A stretch of 64,000 nucleotides of DNA from Bryum argenteum (lineage: Eukaryota > Streptophyta > Bryopsida > Bryales > Bryaceae), in contig CM073329.1 in NCBI GenBank assembly GCA_037043015.1, forward strand, positions 13,966,648-14,030,647, given 5' to 3'. The notes below the pieces were generated by a model. It saw nothing but the letters and a program-made list of their open reading frames with translations. It searched no databases and was not told the DNA's origin. Positions 11,172-23,482 of the stretch are shown here, one piece after another. A program made the translations under genes and the position numbers. How positions within the stretch are numbered: the stretch's first letter is position 1; each line of letters opens with the position of its first letter.

Positions 11172-11376
11172 TGTTGTGAGCAAGAAGAAAGAGGAAGCAA
11201 TATATAAGTGGTATTGAAAGATCTTGTTGAACCTGTATATGGTTCACATATATATACCCCAATTAGGGTAATAATTTTAGATACTTTTCCTTTAGACTTT
11301 TACTTAACTCGAACTAACCGGAGAGTAAGATCTAAGTAAGAGGTTCTAGAAGGTTCCGAGGTCGCTTATCACAATA
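11172..11376 (-). repeat. Left LTR (3' LTR of the minus-strand Copia element)
   Basis: 205 bp, two differences from the partner at 13382-13586. Preceded by target duplication CTTTG at 11167-11171. Confidence 0.93.
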
Positions 11377-13381
11377 CTCCTCCTCGATTGAGGAACACTT
11401 CACAACACTCCTCCTCGAAGGATGATCTTCCTCGTTAAAAACACTTCACGATGTTTTGAAGTGAAAAGAGTAAAGTCATCGTTCGCAATCTAATACACAC
11501 TAACTTATAAGGTGCTATGCTTGATTTTGACTACCATCACAAATGCTCATAAGACAACATCTTGGAACGCCTTGTGAAACGCTAAAAGTTCTCCTTCCAC
11601 CAGCTTGTCTATGTCTTCCTTGTCCTCCTCGCAAAGGCAATAGGGGTCCTCTCAATCTTGCTCCATCCAATCATGGATGCTGAAATCAGGATGATGTTCG
11701 CCATGTTGAAATTCTTCTGTAACGTCCTCACAGACGACTCCTACTTTGCTCTCATCTGCATAACAATTAATCTGTAATCCAAGACACTAAAAGTTGCCAC
11801 CAACACTTCCAATTCAAAGTTAGTATCACTTAGACAGACTTCATGACCCGTTAAAACATGTATCATCCGTCTAAGCATGGTCACTCTTAGGTAACTCATC
11901 TTTGAGTGCCAAAGTTGAACCTCGTCAGGTATGACAACTGAATATGTTGAATGGTCGCGGTGACCAATACTGAGAGAAGAGATCGGTTCTCATAGAGGCT
12001 GTTAGCTCCACAGTGTGCAGTAGCGAGGTAAAGCAGCGCTCCGACCACAGCGAGGTACTTTTGCTCATCCTTCTCATTCTCCTCCTCCTCGCAAGGTCGG
12101 TACGGGTCGTCTCTTGTGCTGCTCCTCCCGATCATTGGTGCCGAAAGGGACTTGGCGTTGGACATGTTAAATGCCTTGAGGAACTTCTTGGTGTAAGTGT
12201 CCTGGTGGAGAAGAATACTCCTGTCGGGAAGATGGCATACCTGAAGTCCAAGACAAAACGTAGTGCGGCCAAGGAGTTTCATCTCGAATTGAGTAGTGAG
12301 AAGCTCCTCAACCTCGGTGCACAATGCGTCAGTACCCACCAAATTGAGGTCATCTACATAAATTGCGAGGATAACAAAGACAGAATCTCAACAAAGCACA
12401 AAGATGCAAGGTAAGGCATCGCGGCATGTGAAGCCTTGATGAGTATGGAACCTCATGAGGTGATGATATCAGGCGCGCCCCAAGGCGTCAACAAGTACCA
12501 TGAGATTGCAGGAGCGCCTATGCGCTACCACTGCTAAACAAGCGAGTCTCATTGTTGTTCATTTTATCGCTACCACTGCTATGCAAGAGCGTCTTATGCC
12601 ACAACTAGGCCTTCGGAAGCACCGCCAGATTACATTCCCATGGCGCGTCCGCCATGATGGGTAATGCGTGAAGGTCAGTCGGTCCCGGTATCCATCACCA
12701 TCAAATTCACCTTCTCCATCAACAGTGGAAGCGTGAATGCCATTGGCAAGCAGAGCCCGGTAGCTGATCAGACTCCGGGGTGCATCAGGAGCATACATAG
12801 CCCTCTCAATCCTTAGGGGGAATCCCCCGGGCAAAACCACTCTTGCCCGGCGCTCTCGAAACTTCAAGTTTCGCCTTCCGGTAATCATGACAAGGTCACA
12901 ATTCAACCAGGTATCACTCGTGGAATTAAAATTCCGGTTTCCCTTCACTAGGGCATCCTCCCAATATGGGCATGGCATAGGCTAGTTACTTCTTCCATAT
13001 CGGTGGCGAGGATTGACGTCCCTGTAGAAGTCGCGGCGGTCGCTGTGGTAGTACATGTCGTGGCGCCCTGAGTCATGGTGTTGTAATAGGTCAAAGGGGG
13101 TGATCAGAACGAGGGTTTTAACTGAAAAACAAAGAGCGCTCGAAACAATCTAAAGCAATTTAAATTAGAACAAAGAAAGGATCTTCTTGAATGACAGAAG
13201 AAAGTGAAGAATCAAGTAGGAGGTTATGAGCAACGTCGACGGTTGATCTGGAAACACATGAGTAAACAAAGAGATCTAACAAAAGCAACGAGATTAAGAC
13301 ATCACGAGCAAAAAACAAAGAAAAAATAACCCTAAATCCAAAGTCTAGCACCAAAAAGCAAGAGCGAAAGTGCTGATAACG

Positions 13382-13586
13382 TGTTGTGAGCAAGAAGAAA
13401 GAGGAAGCAATATATAAGTGGTATTGAAAGATCTTGTTGAACCTGTATATGGTTCACATATATATACCCCAATTAGGGTAGTAATTTTAGATACTTTTCC
13501 TTTAGACTTTTACTTAACTCGAACTAACCGGAGAGTAAGATCTAAGTAAGAGGTTCTAGAAGGTTCCGAGGTCGCTTATCACAACA
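13382..13586 (-). repeat. Right LTR (5' LTR of the minus-strand Copia element)
   Basis: 205 bp. It is followed by CTTTG at 13587-13591 and bordered on the inner side by the primer-site-like GTTATCAGCAC (minus strand). Confidence 0.93.
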
Positions 13587-13762
13587 CTTTGACCGTAAAT
13601 ATCTCATAAAGTTTGAGGAATTTAGCAGCATGAATGACTTTTCGGAAAGCTATGGAAAAACTCTTCAACCTGTAAAAGGTTTCAATTTCATACGAGCTAA
13701 ATTTAGTTAGTATGGAGCTAACCCCCAAACGACCCGATTCGGGCTCTTTTCGACTTTAGGGG

Positions 13763-14031
13763 TTAACCCTAAAGGTCCACGATGTTTTGGGAGCTTGAAA
13801 TCCCAACACTTACCACTATGTACTAATGCGGGTATGTCCAATATCTTTGGAAATTTTTGATAACTTCAACCGTAGGATCTTGAAGTAGACTACCATAGGT
13901 AGTAGTGTGAAAATTTTCAACCGTTGGATCATAACTAGATGTGAGATCATAACATTTGAAGTTGACTGTAATTTTTTTTTTGACCTTGACCGTAAAAGCT
14001 GAATCGGTGGCCGTGGTCGTTTAGGGGTTAA
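13763..14031. mobile_element. TTAA-flanked element (269 bp)
   Basis: Left end TTAACCCTAAAGGTCCACGA; right end reversed TTAACCCCTAAACGACCACG. Its left TTAA is the right TTAA of the preceding element, so the two abut. The interior matches the left part of the element at 25522 (shared landmarks TGTTTTG, AACCGTAGGATCTT, CAACCGTTGGATC). Confidence 0.7.
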
Positions 14032-14871
14032 AGGTCTTTGACATTGTGGTCGATTTGCTTTATAAAGGTAATTTGTATTTTGTATAAAGTGAAATTTTGG
14101 TTGAATTTAAACCAAGATTTGTATAGTGAAATTTGATAAAAGTTGGTAGATTGGTTAAGTAAGGAGTTATAAACAAGACCTTACGATTGGATTTTCCAAA
14201 ATTAAAATTTTAAAGAAATAATAAATAAGGGATTTTAGATGTGGCCGTCTTGGAGGTCATTGTAGAGCTTCCTCTCTAGGGGTTAAATCATTGTGGTATT
14301 CATAATTTGATGATTGCAAGTCTCAATCTCACAAGAGAAGAATGTATGAAAATTTGGTGCAAAAAGTTGATTTTTGAACTTAAGTTATTTTAATTTTTTT
14401 TTATGAAATCCTTATGAAGTTAGGTCTTCTATTTTGAGTGAAAAGTACATGCTCTTTATAAGCTTGAGTGAAAAGTACATGTTCTTTATAAGCCCATTTA
14501 AGGTATGTGGTAAAGTTAAGAGCCAACCCTTTCTTTTTTCTCATCATTGTATGGAGAATTGTGAATCTCTCTTGGTTTGGAGGTGATAACCCTTGTATGT
14601 TCTTGATGTCAAAAAATGATATTATGGATGAAGGGTAGAAACTTTGAAGAGCTAAAATTTCTCCATTCGAAATCCTTGTTTGAAAAATTCACTTGGGTTT
14701 AGTCCCATTTTCTGTCTGATTTTATGTCGTAAACTTGCCAACCCGTGCAACAAAGTATAAATTAATGGCATGCATCTTAGGTTAAAGCAGCTTTGGTTTT
14801 GGGTTTTCAAACATGGGGCATATTTTACCATTGCAAGCCAATGATGTGAAATCAAAAATAAAATTCCATGT

Positions 14872-14908
<37 letters not shown>

Positions 14909-16228
14909 AAGATGTAATTAAAAAACTTTATAGTTGTTAGATTTTTGATCAAAACACTTTTGGTATTGGATTTGCAATTATCTTTGTACAATGGAAGAAG
15001 TAAAAGAAAGAAAGAAGTATCTCTTCTTTGTGAAATTTTTGGTAGTTTTCATCGTTGCAAGGTTATTTTTGGGTCAAGATATTTTCTGATAATTATTTTT
15101 GATACAAGGGCTTTACTAAAATGATGATGAACAACCTTCAAGTTGAAGATTTTTTTCAATGAGTAGCTTTGATGGTAGAATTTCTACTTTAAAGTAAAAA
15201 TGAAAAAATTTTGTAGTCTGATTTGAGAACTAATACGTTATGATATTGCAATCTATAAGGCTTCATAACTCAAACTTTGATCCACTTGGTCGATAATAAG
15301 TTTACTAGGAGATGAGTTTATGGTTAACATCTACATATCATGCCTCCATTTTCATCTATAACACTTATCTTTAGATTGTGTTCTTTGACTAAAAAAGAGG
15401 TTGGGTTGTTCAGGAATTGAAATATGGTTAATAGTCACTAAATATGGTTACTAGGGGGTGGTTACTTGAAGAAATATATGGAAAGATGAAAATGAATATG
15501 TAAAGTTATAAAGATGCAAATAATAATAATTGGATTCCGTACATTGGATAATAGGCTAGAAAATAGTGTATATAATAGAGGTAGAAGACATGAAGTATTG
15601 TATTACTGATTAACTCTAATGGGATTTGTAGCATGTAAATCACTACCAAACTCCTTCGTGGATATCCAATATTGAGACAGATTGATATAAGAAATGTAGA
15701 TTTGTGGTAGTCACACGCAAGATGTTTCAACAAATGTACCAACTAGTACCAACAAGATTATCATGAGTATCTAATGTGCATACTCTACAATGACATTTGA
15801 ACTTGTAGATTCGTGATAGGCCCACAAGATGTTTCAACACAAGGACCAACTGGCAAGGAAAATTTGGAATATCTTGTGCATGGGCCTACCATCTAAAGTT
15901 CTAACTATACAAGCATTGACAGACAAGAAAAATTTGAAATATCTTGACCAATCGCAATTCATCTACCACGTCTACCAGTATCTCTTATCCGATTTGATAC
16001 GTCCACTATTTGATGCTTCAGAAATTGGTTACAACAATGATGGCAGAGGGTAGAAGGTCTTCAAGAAGGACAAAGTAGAACTTGATTGTAACATAACTTT
16101 GGAGCCAAATCTTGATTGTAATGTAAACTTTGGAGCCAAATCAAGGTACTTCTCGACGTAGCGATTGTATGCATACTGTGCATTGTATTGCGTTGTCTCT
16201 TCAGATATTGTTAATCAAACTCAGAGTC
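14032..16228. other. Intergenic, decayed repeats, long T tract
   Basis: No gene. A right end CTAGGGGTTAA at 14276-14286 has no clear left partner. A poly(T) run is at about 14872-14907. The segment 14620-15180 is a diverged relative of 53436-54410 in reverse. A 74-codon ATG ORF at 15829-16053 has no recognisable product. Confidence 0.35.
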
Positions 16229-16308
16229 TTAACCCTTAAACGTCAAGCCCCTCTGAAAATACACTGGAAACCAAGCCCGAGGGGCATGCTCTGACGTTTA
16301 AGGGTTAA
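16229..16308. mobile_element. 80-bp hairpin mini-transposon, copy 1
   Basis: TTAACCCTTAAACGTCA at the left is mirrored exactly at the right (TGACGTTTAAGGGTTAA). Inside, AGCCCCTC pairs with GAGGGGC. It differs from the copy at 21734 by only a few bases, and its ends resemble the longer element at 24593. Confidence 0.85.
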
Positions 16309-16860
16309 AAAAGTCACAAATCAATGCCTTTTCAAGCCCCAGGTAATAAGTTCACTTAATGTATGCTTTGACCCTTATGCACAATTCACAAACTTGTTGA
16401 AAACACAAGACAAACCTCTCATTAAGTTTAATTTTTGAAAGGAATGGTTTAGATATCATAGTCCATCTTGTTATTTTAAACATGTAGAGCTACAAATAAT
16501 AAAACCCCAAATGATTATTAGAGTCAAATTTTGTAAAGTTTGAGGCCATACGTAAGCCAATTTTTGGTTTCAAACACCTTCACTAACCTCTTATGGGTTT
16601 ATAAAAAATTTAAAAAACTCCACCTACCATCGCAAAGCTCTTGTGGTTACCATTGTTCTTCCAATATGGTGTAACATGAAATGCAATATTTTGGGAGTAG
16701 CTTCTCATGGAAGAACACGAATCTCTCATAGTTAGGGGCATTCTTCAACTATTATCCTATCATTAGTGAAAGCATTATGGGCTTTATGTACAATATCTAT
16801 GTGATATTTTGGGCCGGTTTACACCGCTGGAGAAAGTCACCCATCAAGAATTTCGTTACC

Positions 16861-16990
16861 AACCAATAGTTTCAAGAGCCTCAATTTCAACCAATCACAT
16901 TTCGAGAGCCTCAATTTCAACCAGTCAATTTCAAGAGCCTCAATTTCAACCAATCACATTTCAAGAGCCTCAATTTCAGCCAATCACAAT
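16861..16990. repeat. ~29-bp minisatellite, four units
   Basis: Unit TTTCAAGAGCCTCAATTTCA followed by ACCAATCACA, about four copies, one shortened. An ORF crosses it but the translation is only the repeat read through. Confidence 0.85.
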
Positions 16991-17139
16991 TGATATTTTC
17001 TCCTTAATTTCTTGACCAGTGAACTTCTCCACTGAAGTGCAAACAAGCCCTTGGGTATTTGTCGACGTATTCACCAAAATTTCCAAAAGAAAAATTCAAT
17101 ACTACACCGAATTCATACGGGCTGACTTGAATATCGAAT

Positions 17140-17300
17140 CTCCTCAGTTGTTGGAAGTACACTCTCGTGTTTTTTTTCTCGTCCCTGCGACTATCGTGTG
17201 CCCTCCACACGCTAAGAGACCGAGTTATAAAAACTCCACTCAGAGATGGTATGATAACTTACAGTGTAAGTACCATGACACATTCATATTTCCCACACAG
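17140..17300 (+). repeat. Promoter-like duplicated segment, copy 1
   Basis: Shares GTGCCCTCCACACGCTA, GAGACC and a TATA-like TTATAAAAA (about 17223-17231) with the copy at 18190-18345. No gene follows either copy. It may be a remnant of a promoter carried by a repeat. Confidence 0.5.
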
Positions 17301-17372
17301 ACTGTCCCCTTGCAAATGTGTCATCCTCCTTTTTAATTATGTTTTTCATACTTTTAATGCGATACTATGGTC

Positions 17373-17640
17373 TTAACCCCTGAAGGTCCAAGAAAGCGGA
17401 AATCACTTTCTGGAATTTCTGCAGGGAGAAAATTCAGCCAACTTTGACTATTATAATCTCGAAATTGGAGAAAAATTAACGGTTCAAATGTGACATTTGA
17501 GAAAAGGGTCAAGTTAACTTCAAGATCCTACAGTTGGATTTTCTAATCAATGCTTAGATTGAGTTTCTTTGCACCTGAAGTAGAAGAAGGTTCTTTTTGA
17601 CAATTTAAACAATTTCGTATCAAGGACCTTTAGGGGTTAA
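17373..17640 (+). mobile_element. TTAA-flanked element (268 bp), copy A
   Basis: Left end TTAACCCCTGAAGGTCCAAG; right end GGACCTTTAGGGGTTAA. The same length and interior recur at 19855-20122, and a mirrored copy follows directly. No coding capacity. Confidence 0.85.
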
Positions 17641-17890
17641 TTTCTCAAGATCCTAATTACCTAAATTCTCAAAAATGATCTTCTTCTACTTCAGGTGCAA
17701 AGAAACTCAATCTAAGCATTAATTAGAAGATCCAACTGTAGGATCTTGAAGTTAACCCACCATTTTACTCGCACGTCAAATTTGAGCCATTGATTCATTT
17801 TTGGTTGTGAAATCATAATGGTCAAAATTGGCTGATTTTTTTTCAGCCCAAAGAAGCCATTTCGGCTTTCTTGGATCTTTGGAATTTGTT
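17637..17890 (-). mobile_element. Inverted, decayed partner of the 268-bp element
   Basis: Read on the minus strand it follows the 268-bp family (landmarks TTTCTTTGCACCTGAAGTAG, TCCTACAGTTGGATC, CTTGAAGTTAAC). It joins copy A tail to tail at the shared TTAA; its far end has decayed and lacks a clean TTAA. Together the two make a long inverted repeat. Confidence 0.75.
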
Positions 17891-18189
17891 TTGAAAACTT
17901 ACCAAAATTTTAAAGTATGTTGCCCATTTCATTGAGATCACTATAAATGAGTGCTACGAGCGTTTCTCAGGGCCAAGGGGTAAAGAGGCCCCTATATTTG
18001 TAATGTATAGGCTAACAAACGCCAAAGAGTAGGCTCCACGAGGCCGCACGCCACGTCAATTCAAATTATCAAAAACGGCCGTTTGGGGGGGGGGGTCCAA
18101 ATTGAAAATTCCAAGGATCGGCCGACGGGGTCTCCGAGAAATGCGGGTAGCTCTCGTTTAAGGTCCCCTCTGACTTACAAAATTCATTC

Positions 18190-18345
18190 CGAATCTCCAC
18201 AATCGATGGAACCACACTCTAGCCTCATGGTGACCATGTGCCCTCCACACGCTACGAGACCCGGTCATAAAACCCCCCGCTCAGAAGTGGAATGATGTAT
18301 CATGGGTACATTCATTTTCGCAAACGGGCAGAGGGCGGGCCTTGT
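18190..18345 (+). repeat. Promoter-like duplicated segment, copy 2
   Basis: Diverged duplicate of 17140-17300, with GTGCCCTCCACACGCTACGA and a TATA-like GTCATAAAACC. Confidence 0.5.
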
Positions 18346-18596
18346 CAAACCCACCCAGCCTGTCCGTCCAGTAACACACAGACTTTGTCTTCTGCTGCTT
18401 GTACTCATTTGACTTTTTGGTACCCACTTTTTCATTTCTGGGCAAAAGAAATTTAACCAAAAACCATCATGCGTAGTAATGACAAGAGAAAATAGTGCTT
18501 GTCCTTGCGCGCAACAAAAGTCAAATGGTAGTTGTTGACCGAGCTCGTACTTACCATTTTTGTGGGGGGGATTAATTGAGTATCCAAAAACGATAG

Positions 18597-18781
18597 GGTA
18601 TGTTTATGGGATTGATTATGATTAGTGATGAGATTTTTTTTGGGGGGGTCCAAAGATGATAGGGGATGTTTATGAGATTGATTATGATTAGTGATGATTT
18701 TTTTTTTTTTTTTTTGGGGGGTCAAAAGATGATAGGGGATGTTTATGAGATTGATATAGGGATTATGATTAGTGATGATTT

Positions 18782-18817
<36 letters not shown>

Positions 18818-18820
18818 GGG
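18597..18820. repeat. ~65-70-bp tandem repeat with poly(T) and poly(G)
   Basis: Three units, each with GATAGGG, ATGTTTATG, GAGATTGATTATGATTAGTG and a T run ending in G run. The T tracts vary in length. Confidence 0.85.
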
Positions 18821-19164
18821 TAGGTTTGGATGTAACTTTGGTCTAGTGACTTGGTTCTTAGAAGTGAGGTAGGAATATGTGGGATTTTGTTTTGTTTTTT
18901 GGGACGCTTTGAACGGGGAGTTGAGGTGAAGCTATTTTAATTGGAGAACATATTGTGAAATTTATGTATGAGTTTAGGCCCTCTTTACACTAGAGGTGAG
19001 AACTCATAGAAACAAAAAAAGAAATCATTCAATTGGAGAGCTTAGATTTTGATTCAATTCATTAGTGAGGTTTTCTTTGGTTGAAATCTTTTTCATTACG
19101 ACTTCTCAACTCTAGTGTAGAATTTTTTGAGGATATTAATGTTTAGTTATGTGTGTGGTTGTGA
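18821..19164. other. Intergenic, nothing recognised
   Basis: AT-rich; no ORF, hairpin or repeat that I could support. Confidence 0.4.
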
Positions 19165-19370
19165 ATTTGACATGTGACATATTGTTATACATGGACGTGT
19201 GACAGATTTGTATGGAAATACGTGTTATAAATTGGTATACATGTATGTGTGACATATTGGTATACATGCATGTGTGACATATTTATATACATGGACATCT
19301 ATCAAATTCATGTATAGAGACGTTTGCTAAATTTGTATATAGGGACATCTATTATATTGATATTATATAC
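19165..19370. repeat. ~29-bp degenerate minisatellite
   Basis: About six units of the type GTGTGACATATTGGTATACA followed by TG and a few variable bases. Confidence 0.75.
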
Positions 19371-19854
19371 AGATTTTTGTGATTGAACTTAAAAAGATTA
19401 TTTTTTAAGTTACATGAGCTTATTTTGTACTTCTTGTAACTTGTCAGATTTGTATCTAATGACGTCAATAACCAACTTGAACTTAGATTTATTTGCACTT
19501 GTCATAGCTTGTCAAATTTGTAGACTATGGTGCTAGTAGCCTACATAAAATTTAATCAGTATGTAACTGTCAGATTTGTGTACCAAGATGCCAATGCCAA
19601 CTTGAAAGAAAATTTGATTATACATGCTACATCATGTCCTATTTGCAAATCGAGATATCATCAACCCACCATATCATAGATTCCTCTCTATTAATCACAA
19701 GTTGTTAGATTTGTGCACCTAAAAGTGAATTTTATCATACTTGCCACAACTTATTAGATTTTAATTGACATTATTCAAGCCAATAACTTCATTATTTAGA
19801 GGCTATTCACTGCTTGGAGTATATTTTCAATAACATCCTCATGATATCTAAGGC

Positions 19855-20122
19855 TTAACCCCTAAAGGTTCAAGAAAGCGGAAATCGCTTTTTGGAATTT
19901 CCGCAGGGAGAAAATTAAGCCAACTTTGACCATTATAATCTCAAAATTGGAGAACAATTAACAGTTCAAATTTGACATTCGAGAAAAGGGTCAAGTTAAC
20001 TTCAAGATGCTACGGTTGGATCTTCCAATTAGTGCTTAGATTGAGTTTCTTTACACCTGAAGTAATAGAAGGTTCTTTTTGAAAATTTAAATTTTTTTGT
20101 ATCAAGGACCTTTAGGGGTTAA
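19855..20122 (+). mobile_element. TTAA-flanked element (268 bp), copy B
   Basis: Ends TTAACCCCTAAAGG and GGACCTTTAGGGGTTAA. The interior is closely similar to 17373-17640 and identical in length, so both derive from one non-autonomous parent. Confidence 0.88.
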
Positions 20123-21733
20123 AGTGACATATTTTACATTTTTGAAAGGATACGTACACAATAATTTTTACCATTTAGAATATTCTATCAATTTAAATAT
20201 GACAATATATCGTTGGAATGTTTTGAATATAAAGCTCAACGTACTTAAAGATAAATTAAAATGTTGATAAATGTCATACAAGTCTATAATTCCATTATGT
20301 AAATTTTTAAATCATGTTTCCCCTACTTGCTCAGATGTGCAATTATATACACAAGATAGTCTAAGTCATTGATGCAAAAGAGCACTTACAGTCTCTACTT
20401 TTACACTTCACTATTTGGAGCATTTTAAAATGTGTAGGTTGTTAGAACAAACATGTATGTATAAAAAGTAATAATTAGGTGAGATAGAATTTATTGAGAT
20501 TTTGGGGAAAATATGGAAAAAATATAAGTCTAAATTTGTGTGACAACTTATTTTCATTACATAAAAACATTGAGTTCTTGTAGGTTTATATAAAGTATAG
20601 AAAACGTCCATGTTTAATATTGTAAGTGTGGTTCACCGCATTCAAAGTATATCCGAGAGAGTCCCTTTAAAGAAATGATGGGGAGCACATTCTAAAAGTT
20701 TAAGACCAAAATTGTATATTTTCCATTGTTGTACTAGAGGAATATTTATATATATGTTGCATCCAAATACAACTTAACTCCTAACCTTTGTTGAAGTCGG
20801 AAATGGGTTTTTGCAATTTTGGGCAGGCTAGATGAAGGTGTTAAAATCAATATTTTTGCCTAAGGTTTTCATTGGGTGCTCCTTATACTGCAAAGTATAT
20901 GTGGTAATATCTCCAAAGTATAATTCTAAAGTCTTTTAGGACAATCCTTGGGTTGCGAGCAAAGATGGGGCAGCTCTATAAAGTAAATTTTTGGAGATTT
21001 AAAAATAAATAAAATGTTCATTACTAAATCACTACTAAAATTCTAAAGTGATCAAAATAAAAAAAATTATCACTTTTACAAGGAAAACCTTCAAAAGTAT
21101 CAAAAACATTTTTCAGAGTGCTAAATACTTAGGAGATAAACTTAGAAGATAAACTTCGAATGTTATGATCTCTCAAATGGTAGACATTCAAAAGACAGTT
21201 TTTGATACATTAATCAAATATAGTCTTAGGTACAAGATCTTTTGGTTGGAAGACTATTTTACAAGAGCTATGATATTTCATAACGGAGTAGTATGATGAA
21301 TGGTGATATGATGTCACTAGTAGAAAAATGGTTCCTAACTAATTGAACTACGATAACTAAATGTGTCCACAATGACTACTTTTATTCCTTATGCACACTT
21401 TCAGTTATTGTTTTTGAGTAGTCAAGGACCTCTTTTTCTACCAATGTATATATCCTAATTTAAAGATAAGTGAGCTTGATTTAAGAATATGTTGACATGC
21501 TTATACAAGAGTATGTGAATATATTGGTTTTGATATAGAAATCTAACTATACAAATTTATAATTCCGGATGTAGAAAGACTCAAAAGAGATTTCATGTAT
21601 ACCATCTATCAAAAGTTTTATTCATGTATTCCATGTTTGCTTACTTGTGTGCATTATTGGTCTTAGTTGTTGATAGTAGAGCTCGTATAGTCTTATAACT
21701 TTTACACTTCACAATTTGTAATGTTTGAACTCC
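20123..21733. other. Intergenic, with a decayed member of the 933-bp TTAA family
   Basis: From about 20775 (TTAACTCCTAACC) the sequence resembles the left part of the element at 22550 in landmarks GTCGGAAATGGG and TGGGTGCTCC. No gene. Confidence 0.45.
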
Positions 21734-21813
21734 TTAACCCTTAAACGTCAAGCCCCTCTGAAAATACAGAGGAAAGCAAGCCCGAGGGGCATGCTCTGAC
21801 GTTTAAGGGTTAA
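21734..21813. mobile_element. 80-bp hairpin mini-transposon, copy 2
   Basis: Same ends (TTAACCCTTAAACGTCA) and length as 16229-16308, with a handful of differences confined to the middle. Confidence 0.87.
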
Positions 21814-22549
21814 CATGCCATATGTTGAAATTGGCTTTTTAAGTGCCCATGGTAAATCTTTAAGGTGCTATAACTTCTTTGTTGGGTTGTCTGGTTGCAT
21901 TTCCAGTTTTGGTAGTAATATCTTTAGGATTCATTTAAGATTTTGATTTAAACTTAACAAACTTTGTGAAATAGAAACTTTGGATGAAAAAATTATGGCT
22001 TCTCAAAATTTCATATTGTCGTCTAATATGTGAATTTTCAACTTTGCGTGCGTACAAGGGTAAAAAAATATTCTTAAATCCCTTGTGCGAAGAAGCTTGT
22101 AGAAGAAATTAAGACATCCATGCATCAAGATTTTTAATAAGAGGGTCAGTTGGGATTTGTGTCATCTCTTGGAAATATCAAAACATTAATTGAGTTGTAT
22201 GGTGAAGCGTAATCCTCCCATCTAGAAGTGTTAGTGACATCTTTGCTTCTTTAAACTTGTATAAAATGAAGATTCTTTCTTCAAAAGTTGTAGAATGAAC
22301 TCGATTTGTTTTCATAACATACTAGTATGTCTTCGCGGCGTTCCACACTCATACAAATAATTTCCAATATTTTTTAGGACATAAATACTTTGAAATTCAT
22401 TATTTTTGGAGTTATCACCCGGAATTGCTATTTGATTGTTACTTGCATCTCTATAGTAGAACCCGCTTTCAACCACACCTTGTGCACCCTGATTTGATCG
22501 GCAATACCCAAGTTCATAGTGTTACTTACACACACGTAAACTACATGCC

Positions 22550-23482
22550 TTAACCCCTAAAAATCCAGGAAAACCGATTTGGCTTTCTGAGATTTCGGGC
22601 ACCTCATTTTAAGAAGATAAATTGAGATTATTGCTTAAGATTTTTAGTGGGTGCTCCCCATAGTGTAATGTGTATGTGGTAAAATTTGCAAATCCATATT
22701 TTAATTTTATGACCTTCATCTAGAAATTTTAGAATTCAAGTCCAAAACGGGCAGTTTAATTTTTTTATTTTTTAATTTTTTTTTAAGAAATATGTTCATT
22801 ACCAAATTTCTATTCAAATTCCAAAGTGTCCGAAGTCAGAAAGTTTACCAATTTTACACGGGCAGCCTCCAAAACTTTCAAAAACAATCTTCACAATTTC
22901 TAGTAATTTTACAATTTTTTCTTTCAAAAATTGCCAAAATTTGAGATTTTGAATTTTTTCCAAGATTTTTTTTTTTCAAAATTCACATTCTCATAAATGC
23001 ACCTACTCACTGTCCAAATTTTCCTCAAACTAAATATATCATATGTGATGCTTGTTTTACTATATTGTTGTTTTTAGACCTTCTTTCATAAAATAATTTA
23101 CATTAAGGTCAAAAAGTGAAATTGGTCTCTAATCTTTTGCATGAGCGTACCCAACTTGATTATCTACATGAAAAAAAATGAGGGAAAAATGATTGGAGTA
23201 ACAATCATCAAGTTGCCCTTGGCACCATTTAGACAATGCCTCTCACGCAACGGGAAAAAAAGTGTTGGACAAACTTTGATTGTTATGATCTCACAAATGA
23301 CAAACATCCAACGGTTGAAATTTTGACCAGTCCTTTGTATACAAGTTAGGTACAAGATCTTACGGTTCAAAGTCTAAAACCAAAAAAAATAGTTTCTCCA
23401 TTTCCCCATTTCCCAACGAAGGTGAAAAATGACAGTTTTTGGTTCTCGAGGTCGAGGAAACGCTTGGATTTTTAGGGGTTAA
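22550..23482. mobile_element. TTAA-flanked element (933 bp)
   Basis: TTAACCCCTAAAAATCCA at the left and TGGATTTTTAGGGGTTAA at the right are exact inverted repeats. AT-rich interior without a transposase. Decayed parts of the same family occur near 20775, 25980-26456 and 53220-53439. Confidence 0.85.

Larger units (their letters stand above)
11172..13586 (-). mobile_element. Ty1/Copia LTR retrotransposon, broken, recently inserted
   Basis: Two 205-bp LTRs (11172-11376 and 13382-13586) start TGTTGTGA and end TCACAACA or one base different. They differ at two positions, so the insertion is young. A perfect 5-bp target duplication CTTTG flanks it. Next to the right LTR, on the minus strand, GTTATCAGCAC resembles the Copia initiator-tRNA primer site. 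The interior is far shorter than a full Copia element. It keeps a minus-strand stretch near 12560-12980 resembling the gag-protease region (APDAPRSLISYRAL) and a reverse-transcriptase-like stretch near 11900-12350 (LLGRTTFCLGLQV, LHQDTYTKKFLKAF). A more diverged sequence like the latter lies at about 11580-11800. It is a fossil with several breaks and major loss; it could only have moved with help from a relative. Confidence 0.93.
10475..13766. mobile_element. TTAA-flanked DNA transposon split by a Copia insertion
   Basis: The ends are a perfect 19-bp inverted repeat, TTAACCCCTAAAGTCGAAA, at 10475 and, reversed, ending at 13766. Removing the 2415-bp retroelement and one copy of its 5-bp duplication leaves about 870 bp without a transposase ORF. 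The right TTAA is shared with the next element, which starts there. Confidence 0.75.

Noticed and set aside
15829-16053. ATG-started ORF of 74 codons
   Set aside because: No family recognised and no promoter, splice or poly(A) context; left as unassigned intergenic sequence.
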